Origin: Gnetum montanum
Taxonomy: Eukaryota; Streptophyta; Gnetopsida; Gnetales; Gnetaceae
Assembly (NCBI GenBank): GCA_015680685.1
Contig: MNCI01001941.1
Span: forward strand, 368,012 to 432,011
Direction of reading: 5' to 3'
DNA: 64,000 nt
The notes beneath the pieces were generated by a model that was given only the letters and a program-made list of their open reading frames with translations, was not told where the DNA came from and did not search any database. Below are positions 36,520 to 48,720 of the stretch, piece by piece (the stretch's first letter is position 1; each line of letters opens with the position of its first letter). Position numbers and translations under genes: made by a program.

Positions 36520-38310
36520 ATGCCACTTAATGTGCTTATGGTTGACATGTAGGACCAAAGTATGGATACCTAGAAGCATATCAATATACCTTTAAGCCTA
36601 AGTGGGCTTCATGGTAATGTACAATGGTATATCGACCCTAATTGCCTAGATCTAAAGCCTAAGAGTCATATCAATTGCATAGCCTTGATAGAGAAACCTC
36701 TAGAATGGCCTAAAAACCTAGTCAAAACCCTTAACATAGAGACAGGTGACATAACTAAATACTCTCTGGTTGAGGTTCCTGTCATAACACATAGTGGTAA
36801 GGAGAAAACCCTTAAACTAAGTTCCTCACTGAAACATCAGTAGGCTCAAAACATCACTAAGGTCCTACAAGGTAACATTGAGACATTTGCTTGGTCATAT
36901 GAAGATATGCCAAGCCCAAACCCACACCTAGTGCAACACAACATCATACTTGACCCTAGCATTAGACTACTTAAGCAAAAAGTGTGCAAAATTAGACCTG
37001 ATTTGGCCTTGGAAATTTGTAATGAGATCTCAAAACTCTACCAAGGTGGTTTCATTAGGGTTGTTAACTACATAGAATGGGTATCCAACATAGTGGTAGT
37101 TCCTTAGAAAAATAGGAGTATCCATATTTTCATCGATTTTCAAGACCTAAATAAAGTGACTATCAAGGATGACTTCCCTTTGCCTAGTATTGATCAACTT
37201 ATTGATACTACGTCTAAACATGCCTTGTTGTCCTTCATGGATGGATTCTTGAGATACAACTAGATTAGGATCAACCCTAAACACTAACTTAGCATGACCT
37301 TCATGATCCCTTGGGGTACCTTTAGCTATACCATGATGCCCTTTGGCCTTAAGAATGTAAGAGCAACCTATCAATGAGCCATGACCTATATCTTCAATGA
37401 TTACATGCTAGGTTTTCTCAACAATTATGTGGATGATATTATTGTTAGGTCTAAAGTGGCTAGTGGCCATGCTAATGACCTAGATCTTGTACTTAAATAT
37501 TACCTCAAGTATGAGCTTAGGCTCAATCCTAAGAAATGTGTCTTTGATGTCAAGATCGGTAAGATGCTTGACTTTGTAGTATTTGAAGCAAGGATATGTG
37601 TCAATCTTGAGAAGGTTAAGGCCATATCCAAATTAGCAACATGTACCAACCTTAAGGAGCTTCAAGGATTATAGGATAGGTTACAGTTTATTTGTAGGTT
37701 TATCACTAGGCTTATGGATAAGTTACAGCCCATGAAACACTTGCTTAAGAAAGGGATTCACTATGAGTGAATAGCTTAATGCCATGAGGCCTTTGAAAAT
37801 ATTAAGCAAGAGTTGGCACAATTGCCAACAATCTATCCTCCATAAGAGGGTAAACTATTTTACATCTACCTTGTCATCTCCAAAAAATCCATTGCCTCTC
37901 TACTTTATTCGAAATGTGATGATCAAGTAGAAATGCTTGTATACTATTATAGCCATGCATTAATTGCCCATGAGACCTAATACACTAAAGTGGAGAAGCA
38001 TTGTCTAGCACTAGTCTTCTCATTGAAGAAGTGGAGACACTACCTCTTTAGAAGCTAAGTCAACATCATTTGGAAAGATAACATGCTCAAAGCAATAATG
38101 ACCAATATTTATGAAAGTAGGTACATAGCCCAATGGAAAGTCATAACCAAGGAGTTTGACCTTCATTACATCTCTCAATCCTTGATAGATAGTCAAGCTA
38201 TAGCTGTACAACTCACAATTTCACCTATTGATGACCAAGCAACCATATGTCTTGAGTTCATTGATGAGCACATTAACATTGTTAACCAAGTGCTTAAGGA
38301 TTATGAGGTA
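36520..38310 (+). pseudogene. Broken reverse transcriptase and RNase H of D
   Basis: RT copies the element RNA into DNA and RNase H removes the RNA strand. The frame gives FAWSYEDMP (about 36885), the RT palm through GGFIRVVNYIEWVSNIVVVP, LPSIDQLID, and MPFGLKNVRATYQ. The catalytic YVDD is intact at 37426-37437. The LNPKKCVF block and the connection to RNase H (SKKSIASLLYS, then YTKVEKHCLALVFS) follow. At least eight in-frame stops, for example TGA after ATYQ where Arg is expected. Frame changes are few, so decay is mostly by substitution. Confidence 0.82.
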
Positions 38311-38700
38311 GTCATGCACTTTGATGGAGCTTCAACTAGCCATGAGGCAAATGCCACTACCATCATGACATTTTCATTTGGTGAAATCTAACCCTTTGCC
38401 TATTATTTTAAGTTTTCATGCACCAACAACATAGTGGAGTATGAGGATTTAATCAAAGGAATGATGATAGCTCGTGACCTAGGAATTAAACACTTAATGA
38501 TCAAAGGCAATTCATAACTTGTGGTTAACCAAGTAACTAAGGTTAATGGGTGTAAATCCAAACACTTACAGCCTTACTGTGACATAGGAAAATAATTGTT
38601 ACAATAATTTACAGATGTTGATATCCAACACATATCCCAAAACAATAATGTCATTGTCAATGCATTTGTAACGTTAGCCCTCAATGTGACACTAGATGTG
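38311..38700 (+). pseudogene. Broken second (archaeal-type) RNase H of D
   Basis: Begins HFDGAS at about 38318. It continues CTNNIVEYEDLIKGMMIARDL, then HLMIKGNS with a stop where GDSQL is usual, then VVNQV. This extra RNase H between RNase H and integrase is the signature of the Tat/Ogre lineage. The second acidic motif has Asp changed to Asn. Confidence 0.75.
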
Positions 38701-38979
38701 TTTAGTAAATTTTCCACCTTAATCATGGACTATGTTATTCCCATCACACAAAATGCTTAGGATACCTTTGTTGTCATTGTTCATACTACTCCTACCAGGG
38801 AGTGGTATGACAATATCAAATTTTATCTTATGCATGATGAATCCTCACAAGGCCTTACTACTACTCAAAAGGATGTTGTACGTAAATGATTGAAGTAGTA
38901 TGTCATTGTAGGTGATAATACATTATGTTGATGATCCAATGATGGCATATTACTAAAATTCTTGGGTAAAACCAAAGCT

Positions 38980-40030
38980 AGAATAGTCCTAGAGGAAGTT
39001 CACAAGGGTGTTTGTGGGGGACATATAGGACCTAGAGCTATGACTGCTAAGATTATATGGTTAGGCTATTACTAGTCCTATATGGAAAATGCCTAGCTAT
39101 AGAAGGTTAAGTGTTGTGCCATGTGCTAGCAACATAGCAACCCTATACATGTGTCACCAATTGAGTTGCATACAACTCAAATTACTTAGCCATTTCAACA
39201 ATGGGGGTTGGATATCATTAGACCTATAATGCCTAAGTCTTTCGCAGGACATAACTTCATCATCACTATAACCGAATACTTTGCCAAGTGGGTTGAGGCT
39301 ATTCCCCTAAGGAAGGCTACATCTAATAAAGTCTGCAAGTTTATCCTAGATAACATTGTAGCCTGTTTTGGCATACCCATGACCATAGTTACAAATAATG
39401 GACCATAATTTAGTAGCCAAGAAACAAAATATTTCTGTCACGACCTAGGCATTAAGTATTGTTTCTTGTTGCCTTATTACCCTCAAGCCAATGAACAAGC
39501 AAAGGCAAGCAACAAGGCCATCATCAACTTGCTCAACAGCAGTAAGTGCAAATGGCATAAGTAGCTTGTCCATGCACTTTGGACCTATTGTACAACTTAC
39601 CTCATGGCAACTAATGTAACACCTTATAATTTGGTTTATGGTTCTGAAGCTATTTTACCTCTTGAATTGCATGTACTATTACTTTGCGTGCCATTGGCCA
39701 ACTTCATTAATGATGAGCAATGCAAGGAGTTGCAAGTAGTAGACTCGAACTTAGTGGAGGAGTAACATGCAAGCAAATGCTTATGTTGAACACTATCAAG
39801 AGAGGCAAAAATGGCAACACCACCAAAACTTGACCAAGTGTAAGATCAAGGAGGATGACTTGGTTCTCAAATCCATCCACAAGCATGCAAATACATTCTC
39901 AGCCAACTGGAAAGGGTCCTTCCTTATCACTAGAGCCTATGGTAATGGAGCATTCAAGATAGCCAACATGGATGGGAATGAGTTGGCCAATTTGGTTAAT
40001 CATTCCTATCTAAAGCCATATAACATGTAG
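38980..40030 (+). pseudogene. Broken integrase of D
   Basis: Integrase inserts the cDNA into the genome. An HHCC zinc finger (HKGVCGGHIG, then C-x2-C) is followed by WGLDIIRPIMP with the first catalytic Asp. Then VTNNGP has Asn in place of the second Asp, and NEQAKASNKAI has Lys where the catalytic Glu belongs. The C-terminal part (KEDDLVLKSI, SANWKGSFLI, MDGNELANL) is open to the stop at 40030. Both active-site changes fit G to A transitions. The enzyme is dead twice over. Confidence 0.8.
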
Positions 40031-40061
40031 TCGACAATCATCAACAAGCAAGCCTACTTCA

Positions 40062-40237
40062 CCATGGCTTGCCAAGGCCTTAAATCGGTAACATGGCTTG
40101 CCAAGGCCTAAAACTAGTAACAACATAGCTTGCTAAGGTCTTAAACTAGCACCATGGTCCACTATGATCTTAAACTAGTACCACAACCTACCAGAGCCTT
40201 AAACTAGTATCATGGCCCACCATGGCCTTAAAATGGC
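40062..40237 (+). repeat. 29-bp repeat of D, third site
   Basis: Six consecutive 29-bp units of CATGGCTTGCCAAGGCC followed by TTAAACTAGTAA variants, directly after the integrase stop. Best preserved of the three sites. Confidence 0.85.
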
Positions 40238-41174
40238 AACATTGGTGACCTAGGTGGCTTGGTTTATCATTTCATGTGGCCTGTATGCATTATAACATTA
40301 TAACATGTTATATTTGCTTAGTTTTCTTCTCCTCTTAGAGCTTTGTTTACAAGATGAAGCTTGAAGCCATCACAAGGGTGCAACTCACTATGACAACAAG
40401 TCACCATGCGATCTTGATGTGTAAGATTTGGTGAGTTTGTCCTACTATGTCAAGAGTGCTTGTACCATTGCCCTCCCTCTAGCACCACTCCTACCCCATA
40501 ACCTCATCATGACCTTCCATACCTTGAGCAACAATGTTGACCAATATTTGACAATCATACATTATGATCTTATGAAGTCTCTTCATCATGCTCCATCCTC
40601 AAGTCCACTTGAATGTAACATAGCTCATTCATTGGAAAAACCATTAAGTCCATCGAGCATAACACATCTTGTTCAATGGGATAACCCTCAAGTCCGTTGG
40701 ATGTAATGCAACTCAATCAATAGGAAAACTATGTAGAACTAGCCCTATCAATGAGGTCAAATCAAGGTCTCACCCCACATAACAAAAATAAAGGAGAAGT
40801 AAATTGCCAAGGGACTAAATGGTTAATGAAGCCTTGAAGCCCAATGGCCAAAGAAATCTTGAAGCAAAATTATTGGATCATGAAACGCATTTGCCAAGTG
40901 ACCAACACTTCAAAACATGTCAATACCACATTGTAGCCATGATGTCAATACTTGGAACACATTGTTAGCCTTGATAACCATTTCTTTATGACCTTAACAC
41001 CATCATTTCATCATCATAGCCTTATCTCATTATCACAAGCACTCTTCAACATGGTTCAACATGATTGGATCAAGTACAAAGAGGGAACATCGATGGTGGA
41101 CCTATAGTGGTGTTTTGTATTCTTTGTCAATACCTCTCAAGTTAATCCCCCAAACACCAACAAAGAGGAACCAT
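40238..41174 (+). other. D 3' untranslated region
   Basis: No gene seen. A short open stretch at 40428-40706 is not recognisable. The end (AAAGAGGAACCA, about 41163-41174) is a modest polypurine tract before the 3' LTR. Confidence 0.5.
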
Positions 41175-42646
41175 TGAAACACCATGAAAATTTTCATGTT
41201 GTAACCAATTTCCATCATGTAGCCTTCACCCCATGGAACCTGGGCAAAACTTCATTGGAAATTGAAAGAATTGTAATCCATGAAATGCAATCTCACATAC
41301 TTCATACTTTTGAGGTTGAAAATGCCTCATAAGTGGTCAAAGCATCATTTCCCAAGTGAAAAAAGTTACCTAGTATCTATATTTGGGCTTGTGGAGGTTA
41401 AAAATGCCTTTTTGGATGCCAAAAATGGTAAATTGATGGGTTTTGTAGGGGTATACAATTTTCTATGCTGAAAACACCTATAGGGGTAAATCTCACCTAC
41501 CCCCAACATGGAGGGGTGGGGGTTTTCCCTTCAACATGGAAATTTCACCCCCCCCCCCCCCACCAATGTTGAGAATGCATGCACAGTGTGGAAACCTTCC
41601 CCCCTCAGCATGGAAGTTTCCTCCCAAGTGGAGGCTTTCACCCCTAGCATAGAAACTGCATGCCCTAAGCATGGAAGCAACATGAGCAAGATCTCAACAC
41701 TCCAGTGACTTCAAGGTTGACCAACCACTTTAGCTTGGAAGATTGAAAGCCTAGTGTGGAAGATCTACCTCTAGCGTAGAAGGTGTGCTTCTATTACTAT
41801 TTATAGTAAATATAATGGCCATGGGGGTTTGGCACTTACTATATATGGTAACCCCCAAAATTTGGGCATCCATCTCACTTGTACAAGGTAGAAATTTGCA
41901 GCAAATCTATCAAACAATTTATGGAAAAAATCATGGCCCAAAACCTATAAAACCAAAACCCCTACACCATTTTAAGGTTTCACACTTTGACATTTTTGAG
42001 CACATGGCAATTTTCTTCTCCAAGATCTCTTACAACCTTGCAAAAACATAGCTTCTTGGAGCCTCCTAGCATGGAACCCTTGCAACCTTGTTATCCCCCT
42101 TGCTACCCCCGAGACTTATGGATTTTTGGTTTCAATGTTACATTTCTAGGATCCCCAACTCCCATCATGGAACATTTTTATAGCTAAATTCCTCACTCTT
42201 CTTACCCTCCAGTAGCAACCCAAGTTGCAGATCTAAAATTTGTAGCAGAGGAGGTTTGAAAGCATCAAGAGTGGCTTAGCACCTAGATTGTGGAGTAGAT
42301 CACATCAACTTCAATGGGCTTTGAACTCCTATCCCAAAGAATCCCCCTTTGCTCTCTCATGGGCATTTCTTGTACACATTTCTAGAACTCATTCTTTATT
42401 CTTTTAAATAATTTTTTAAAGTTTCATTTTGTGTGCAATCTAAATTTGCTTTTCATTTTCTAGATCTATAATTTTTGTATTTTATTTTCTCAACCCCCCA
42501 TTTTTCATTCTACAAGTCCCTAGTTGATCTGTTGGAGCATCAAGGATACCTTGAATCCCATCTTTTGGAGGCCCTTGGGATTCAAGGTTGAGGCTGCTGT
42601 GCTAGATCTTTTGATTTTTTAGTGATCAATTTTTTTAGTTGCAACA
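41175..42646 (+). mobile_element. 3' LTR of D
   Basis: 1472 bp, TGAAACACCATG to TTGCAACA, homologous to 14277-15756. It includes a run of 12 C near 41549. Confidence 0.8.
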
Positions 42647-43629
42647 CCTACAACCAACAGTGCTATCCTAGTGGAGCTTCTAATCAACCTCAAAACTATC
42701 ATCAACCATAGTGGCAAAACCTACAATCATGGAGGATGCCATCAACAAACCAACAATAATCCTATCACTAACCATATCTTTATGGATATTATGTTCAACA
42801 ACATGTTTTTCCTAATGGTTTTACTTTCCATGCCTTAACTCATTACTACTACTCTCTTGAATATGATCAACCCATAACATCTCCTGTGGGATCACCATCC
42901 CATGCCTCTCATCATCCATCACATTCTCAATACTCTCATACCTCCCTCCAACATATGTCACCACCAATAATGCAAGAAGGATTAGCACCACAACCTCTAT
43001 AGAAGAATGCCACTTGTGCTATGAACATACAAGTGAATGATAATGTTACTAGATGTGAGCATAGGTCTTAGAAATGTCCTTTCTTTAGGATGGTTGCCAC
43101 ACAGCTGAATAAAACTAGTAGACCTACTAGCTCATCAAAACTAGCACAAGGCCAATTTGTTGTAATGCCCTTTTATACAAAAATAATGTCTCCTAATCCT
43201 ATATAAAATCCAACAACCATTATTACTCCAACATAAAATTTAAAAGATGAACCTATTACTATGGAAAGACAAAAAATTTCATGCATTATTGATAATGATA
43301 AAGGGTGTGGTTGTGGGTCGAAAGTTTAAAGTATTAACATGATATCTATGCCAACCCACAACAAACTTAATGAACAAGTGTGTGTGCAAAACCAAGTCTC
43401 CACAATAGTTACTAAACCAAAAGACACCTCATGGCTCAAGAATGAGAATACCAAACTATTCAAAAGATGCATAAAAATATCCAACCCACTTATTAGTTCT
43501 ACTCCTAAGAAAATGAACCAAAGAGAGAACTTAAGGAAAGACATCTTACACTTTGACTATACACCAAAAGAAGTTGTTAAACAAGGGGGCCTTAAAACAA
43601 AAATAGAAAATCACATTTGGAGCCTCTAG
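42647..43629 (+). pseudogene. Broken gag of element F, last part
   Basis: Continues the frame left at 14276: NQQCYPSGASNQPQNYH, then a Gln/His/Tyr/Ser/Pro-rich tail (HALTHYYYSLEYDQP, SPSHASHHPSHSQYSH). A 96-codon open stretch (43339-43629) rich in Lys and Asn follows, ending IENHIWSL. Low-complexity tails like this are common in large gag proteins. No zinc knuckle or pol is recognised after it. Confidence 0.55.
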
Positions 43630-46051
43630 TCCAACTAAATATATGTATCCAAGTAATTGAAACCTGATTATCATCAATGTTAAATGTGTTAAGAAGCAAA
43701 AACTTAAATCACTATAAATGATAAATGGAAAAATTATGGTGTATAATCAAGAGAATGTGTGGTCCATTTTCCAAACATTCGCGAATGAGTTTAGTCATGG
43801 GGGATCTGTCTCATCTTGAACTAAAAACTAATAAATGCATTTTCATTTTTTTTACAATTTTTTATCATTTTTCTATTTCTTCAAAATTTTTCAATTCTTA
43901 ATATGTTTTCCATTTCTTGTTATTTTTCGTTTCTTTATAATTTTCTCTTTTCTTGAGTCATTTTCTTTATTTTTCATGGATGTCTACTATGTTTTTGTTA
44001 ATAACAATGTTGCCAGTTATGATGCAAAATTCAATGCTACGTGTTGGATTTTTGTCTTATGCTATCAAGTTAATTGGGTAAACAATTATGTAATGCAGTG
44101 AGACTACATCATCCATTCCTCTAGTTTCTCTAAATAAAATATCTTTATCATGAAAGTAATATGGTTCTTCTCACATGAAACTAAATTAACTAATGATCAT
44201 TGTGTCTTGAAGAAAAGGGAAATATCAAGTAGGAATGGAAAAGAGTATGACCTTAAGGAGATTTGTTGGATTCTCTTCTTGACTTCCTTCTTGAGGCCTA
44301 TGACTTCTCACAAAACATGTTATCACTTCTCTTGTAGACCATAAAAGGAAGTATGTCTTTGTAACGTATGGGTCCCATTTTGTAAAAGAGAACAACATAA
44401 AAAAGTAAAAAGAAAGAAGGAAAAAAGGGTGAGAATTCAAAGCACACCTCTTTGAAGATATTTTGGGATACAAGCACTGGTTAGAAGGCTGGAAAGACAT
44501 GTCATTCATGCCTAAAGGCACCTCTCTAAGTAAGATCCAAAATTCTTCCTTAATAATCTCTAAAAACTACTTTCTTCTTCTCTTTTCTTCTCTTTTTGGA
44601 GTGATGTTCATTCTCTATGGTTGTTGTAACCTCATGATGATAGGAAAGAAGGGGCACATCAATGCAAGGCTACTATTAATGNTAACTCATGATGATAGGA
44701 AAGAAGGGGCACATCAATGCAAGGCTACTATTAATGGTTGGAAATTGCTTTGAAACTTAGACAAATAGGTATGATGATCATATTAATTGGAATTGACACA
44801 AGAAACTATTGTAGACATGGTAACGTATCTCACATCCTAATCTCTGCAATCCCTTCTCATCCCATTATTAACCTCATTGATGCATGCAATTATGTACTTA
44901 ATGGTTGTATATAGTATAGTGCAGGATCCCTACTATGGCAATTTTGTGTTGTTTGGAACAAAGGCATGATCTACATTTAACTTCTAAAGGTGCCCGAAAA
45001 CATCTCTAGAAGTTGTTATGCAAGGACATTATGGTAGAAACTTGCTTTGCGAAGGAACCACTTGCATGACTTTTGTTGATTATGGCTCTGAACTAAAACA
45101 TCACATCCTCAAAGACATCATGGGCAACTTCTCTAAATTTATGCATGATTTTGAAACTACTTCTCATTGATTCCAATTAATTTTAACACTTTTATATACT
45201 TTTATATAACTATCCTTCAATTTCAATATATCTTGATCATCATGTTAACTAGACCTTTAGTTTTCATGTTTAGGAAATTTTGCACTTTCGAAGTTAAGCT
45301 CATTTATTGTTGGGGCTAAGGATGTATATTTAAACTTTTTCTAATACCCCATTTTCGAACATTATAGTAACTAATAGTAATAATAATCAAAATTATTTGA
45401 ATAACTTGATTATTTTAGTTACCTCATAGCCTTGGGAACATTATTTCATAATCAACTTAAGCCTAAATGTTAATTTTTTTCAAATTTTGAGCTAACTAAG
45501 AATCCAAGAAAGATCCTTTGGTGATTACAAATGATGTTGAAAGGAATACCTAAGGTTGAATGCCTTTTCCAAGGCAAGGAAAAGAGGCCAAGAGGAGGAT
45601 ATGCCCATGGACAAATAGTAACACATACAAGGATTAAAGCTCAAACATCATATGTTTTATGGACCCATGGAACGATGAGGAGAAATTTGAGCTCATCCTT
45701 AAAAAACGTTCTACATAAAAAGAGAAGCACCAACATAATAATCAAGATTGAAAAAATAGCTACTACTAACAACATCATGAAGATTCATCATTGAAAGATT
45801 TTTTTAAGACTTCTACAATTTTGCAAACTTTAATGTATGTTCAGTCCTTTTTGTCATGTTGTAATGCATCTACTTAAATAAAATTCTATAATGTGGCACT
45901 CAAGTTTTGTAATGATAGTTAATTTAGTCTTGATCTTCCCACAATTTTTGTAATGAAATTTCATCCATTTATGTATAACTTAAGGATGAGTTTTTAGTTA
46001 GTCATGAGGGTATGATGAAACCTAATATGTTAGGTCTAAGTTATGGGGATA
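43630..46051 (+). other. Element F interior after gag, no pol recognised
   Basis: Includes a T-rich, Phe-coding stretch (43835-43985) and short ORFs of unknown nature (44225-44521 minus, 45531-45794 plus). It ends with the purine tract TTATGGGGATA before TGATAACGC, the start of F's 3' LTR. Confidence 0.45.
44627..44736. other. 55-bp direct duplication around a single N (assembly join)
   Basis: 44627-44681 and 44683-44736 are identical except for one base, separated by one N at 44682. This is what an unmerged overlap between two contigs looks like, rather than biology. Confidence 0.85.
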
Positions 46052-46192
46052 TGATAACGCATCATTTTGTTAAGTGTATTAGTCAGCTGAGATATCGTAG
46101 ATGCTATATTGTAGATGCTACATCACATCTATGTTGTAGCATCTCCGTCAATGCTTAGTCAGCTACTACATCGTAGATGTTATATTACATCT
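46052..46192 (+). mobile_element. Start of F 3' LTR, interrupted
   Basis: TGATAACGCATCATTTTGTTAA matches the start of the intact F LTR at 62769, with several changes. A perfect 10-bp hairpin stem lies at 46113-46122 / 46135-46144 (AGATGCTACA / TGTAGCATCT, 12-base loop). The LTR is cut at 46192 by the C-family LTR. Confidence 0.6.
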
Positions 46193-47418
46193 TGTGGATC
46201 TTTTGGTGTGTCAAAACATTAAGTAAAATGGAGTTAAAGGTTGTTTGCATGGTTGTGTGATTACTGTATTTACAAGACAATGTACATGGGAAACCAAGAT
46301 GAGCTAAAGCCTATGTAAATGATAAGAAATGAACTGGTTTAGAGCTCATAGGAAAAGGTCATCTACAATGTCTTAAACAAACATGCAAGAATTCCAAAGA
46401 ACATGGATAAGGACAAGATATTGTACAAGCAAAGTTATCATTATCAAAGCATGTGGAAGATCAAGGTTGTAGATAAGGAATGATGAATTCAAAGGACAAA
46501 GAAAGTTGAAGAAAGATGCCTATGAGAAACAGTAGATGTCTTGGTAGAATTGGAGTGAACATAGGCAAAGACATCTTCAAGAAATAGTAGATGCCTTTCC
46601 CTAGGCTGAGACGTCTTCCATCAAGCAAAGGTGTCTTCACAAAACATAGGCCAATTTCAAAAAGATGTCTTTATCCAAACAAAGACTTCCTCTAAAATGG
46701 AGATTTCAGAGAGATGTCTTTCCCAGGCAAAGACATCTTCCTAAAATAGAAGGAAAATCTAGAAAGACATCTCAAGCATGAAGAAGATGCCTTTTATGAC
46801 CATTAGTGACCATTTCCTAGTCATTGCACAAGTTCTAAGATGGATTTAGAAACATGGCAACTATAAGAAGACATCATATGCATTGGGAAATGAGCAAGCT
46901 TATGCACAATCATTGTTAAATCATTTGTTTATTATTGTAATCTCTGTTGCTCTTCATTGTATCATCATTTGTTCATTGTAAAGTGTGTTGTACATCTTCA
47001 AGGATCAACAAACCAAGTTGCATTGATCCCTTGTAATTGTTCTCTCTTGTTGCCTTGCAAGGTTGATGTGCTTCTTACAAGAAGGCATCTTGCTTGAGGT
47101 TGTCAAGATCCTATAGGATTGAGTTGTTGGTGCTGCGGTACAACACTCTAGAGCAGAGCTCAAGGTTGTAAAGGTTGTGGAAGCCTAAAAACCACATTCC
47201 AAGCCTAGGGGGACCTTGTGGGGTTGGGTGGCTAGTGTTATGACACAACACTCTAGACCTGGGCTTGAAGACTATATAGGTTGTGGATCCTTCAACTATA
47301 TTTTGAGAGCAATAAAGTTCGAAGGTGTGCTAGTGATCTATCCTCTGAGTGTGGACTACCCAAGTTGGGGAATCGCGTTAATTTCGTATGTGTGCTTTTG
47401 TGTTACAAATATTTAATT
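46193..47418 (+). mobile_element. C3: C-family LTR, 3' end missing
   Basis: TGTGGATC start, same layout as the C1 LTRs, with array copies at 46500-46800. The last 60-80 bp, including GATCCA, are missing, and the sequence passes directly into LINE-like DNA. No internal C sequence is attached, so it is a solo or truncated LTR. Confidence 0.75.
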
Positions 47419-47425
47419 AGAGCAT

Positions 47426-47590
47426 GTTCAAAAATAGTTTTTTATATGTAAATTTCAAGTGAAAATGCAAATTTCTTATAATATGCTACTTTTGGAAGTA
47501 GATTTGCTTCATCTTGATGTTGCTATTTTAAGTTCAAGTATGGATATTGAAAAATTGATGTAAATTTTATTAGGATTGGGACCTTCCTCC
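47426..47590 (+). pseudogene. LINE RT fragment (first piece)
   Basis: Reads LEHVQK, then VKMQISYNMLLLEVDLLHLDV, the end of a LINE reverse transcriptase. It starts with the same AGAGCATGTTCAAAAA word found at 47859, so one end of the LINE is present twice about 430 bp apart. Confidence 0.55.
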
Positions 47591-47689
47591 CAACTAACAA
47601 ATAATTTTCTTCACTCTTTTTTTAAAAGTTTTTTCTTTTCATATATTGTTTTTATGATGTCTCCTTAGTGTCAAGCTTGTGGTATACTC

Positions 47690-48560
47690 TAAATTTTTTT
47701 TGCTCATTATTAATTTTTTTGGGGTTCAAAACCTCTAAAACTCATATAACATGTGTATTTCTATTGTTCAACCTTTTTCGCAGTCTTCTCCAACCTATAT
47801 TATTATATGGGTATGTTGCATGGGGACCTTTTCTTTCTACACATAATTGCAAAAGATTAGAGCATGTTCAAAAACAATTTTTTGTATTTGAATCTTAAGT
47901 GAAAATGCAGACTTCTTATGATATGTTACTTTTTGTGTTCTCTTGAACTTGAAGCCCTTTGTTAATTTATTGTTTATACTCAAAAGTTAAGTCACATGGA
48001 GGAAGTCAATTGTGCTAAGGAGATAATGAATGATACACAAGAAAATAGATGGAAAATTATGGTTTTAGTCATGAAATATTGTAATAGAAACTCTTCCTTT
48101 TAACAAAAGGCTCCTCCACAAGACTATAAGAGAAAAGGTCTTAGCTAAAGTTTGATTGAACATGTCAAGGAAAAACATTTTTATTTACATTTTATCATAG
48201 GAAGTTTGTTATATAGTACTCAAAGGTATTTATTGAGAATGAGCTCTCATTATCTTTTTATTGAGACAAGTCATTGGATTAATTTACTCAGAAAAGAGTG
48301 CATTTGCAAATCGTGCAAACAAAGCATACTAGATGAAGAACATATCTTTTTAGTTTGCCCATCTTTGGCTCACATTCAAATAAATTATAATATTAATTAC
48401 AATCTAGTGATTCTTTTCAAATTGACCTTATTTGCTTAGAGCATTACATCAATGATGTTTTCATCTTTCTTCAAAAATATGTGAGGCTTTGTAACTCTCT
48501 AACAAATCCTTTGCAGTTTCTTGAATATAATACAAATGTCTAGTTTCTTGCTAACATTAA
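47690..48560 (+). pseudogene. LINE ORF2 C-terminal remnant with RVT zinc-binding-like domain
   Basis: LINEs are non-LTR retrotransposons. The frame at 47740-47895 reads LLQPILLYGYVAWGP, then CKRLEHVQKQFF, the thumb end of a LINE RT. A second open piece (48152-48439) reads LRMSSHYLFIETSHW, then CKSCKQSILDEEHIFLVC, a C-x2-C...H-x4-C zinc-binding region. The last part (YINDVFIFLQKYVRL) ends near 48550. Frameshifts and stops separate the parts. The 5' two thirds of ORF2 are absent, as is usual for truncated LINE copies. Confidence 0.72.
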
Positions 48561-48720
48561 ATCCAAAGAGTCAAGTTCACCTACATAATAAAATTTCGGT
48601 TTCACTTTGTCAATTCACTAATTAAAACAATTTTGGATGATAGCAAAGAGTCAAATGGCCATGATGTTATTTGTTACATGAATTAGTGAATTGGTGAGAG
48701 AACCAGCAAAACTCGTTTGG
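48561..48720 (+). other. Boundary between LINE remnant and gene upstream region
   Basis: No gene or repeat recognised. From about 48690 the base composition changes, with CpG becoming frequent. Confidence 0.4.

Larger units (their letters stand above)
14272..42651 (+). mobile_element. D: Ogre/Tat-like Ty3-gypsy retrotransposon (with C1 nested)
   Basis: LTRs of about 1.48 kb at 14277-15756 and 41175-42646, with an imperfect target duplication CCTAT/CCTAC. Order inside: gag, protease, long spacer, RT, RNase H, a second RNase H of the archaeal type, integrase. That second RNase H and the size mark the Tat/Ogre lineage, whose members can exceed 20 kb. Without nested C1 (6.0 kb), D is about 22.3 kb. 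All reading frames are broken, and the LTRs differ at many positions, so the insertion is old. Confidence 0.8.
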
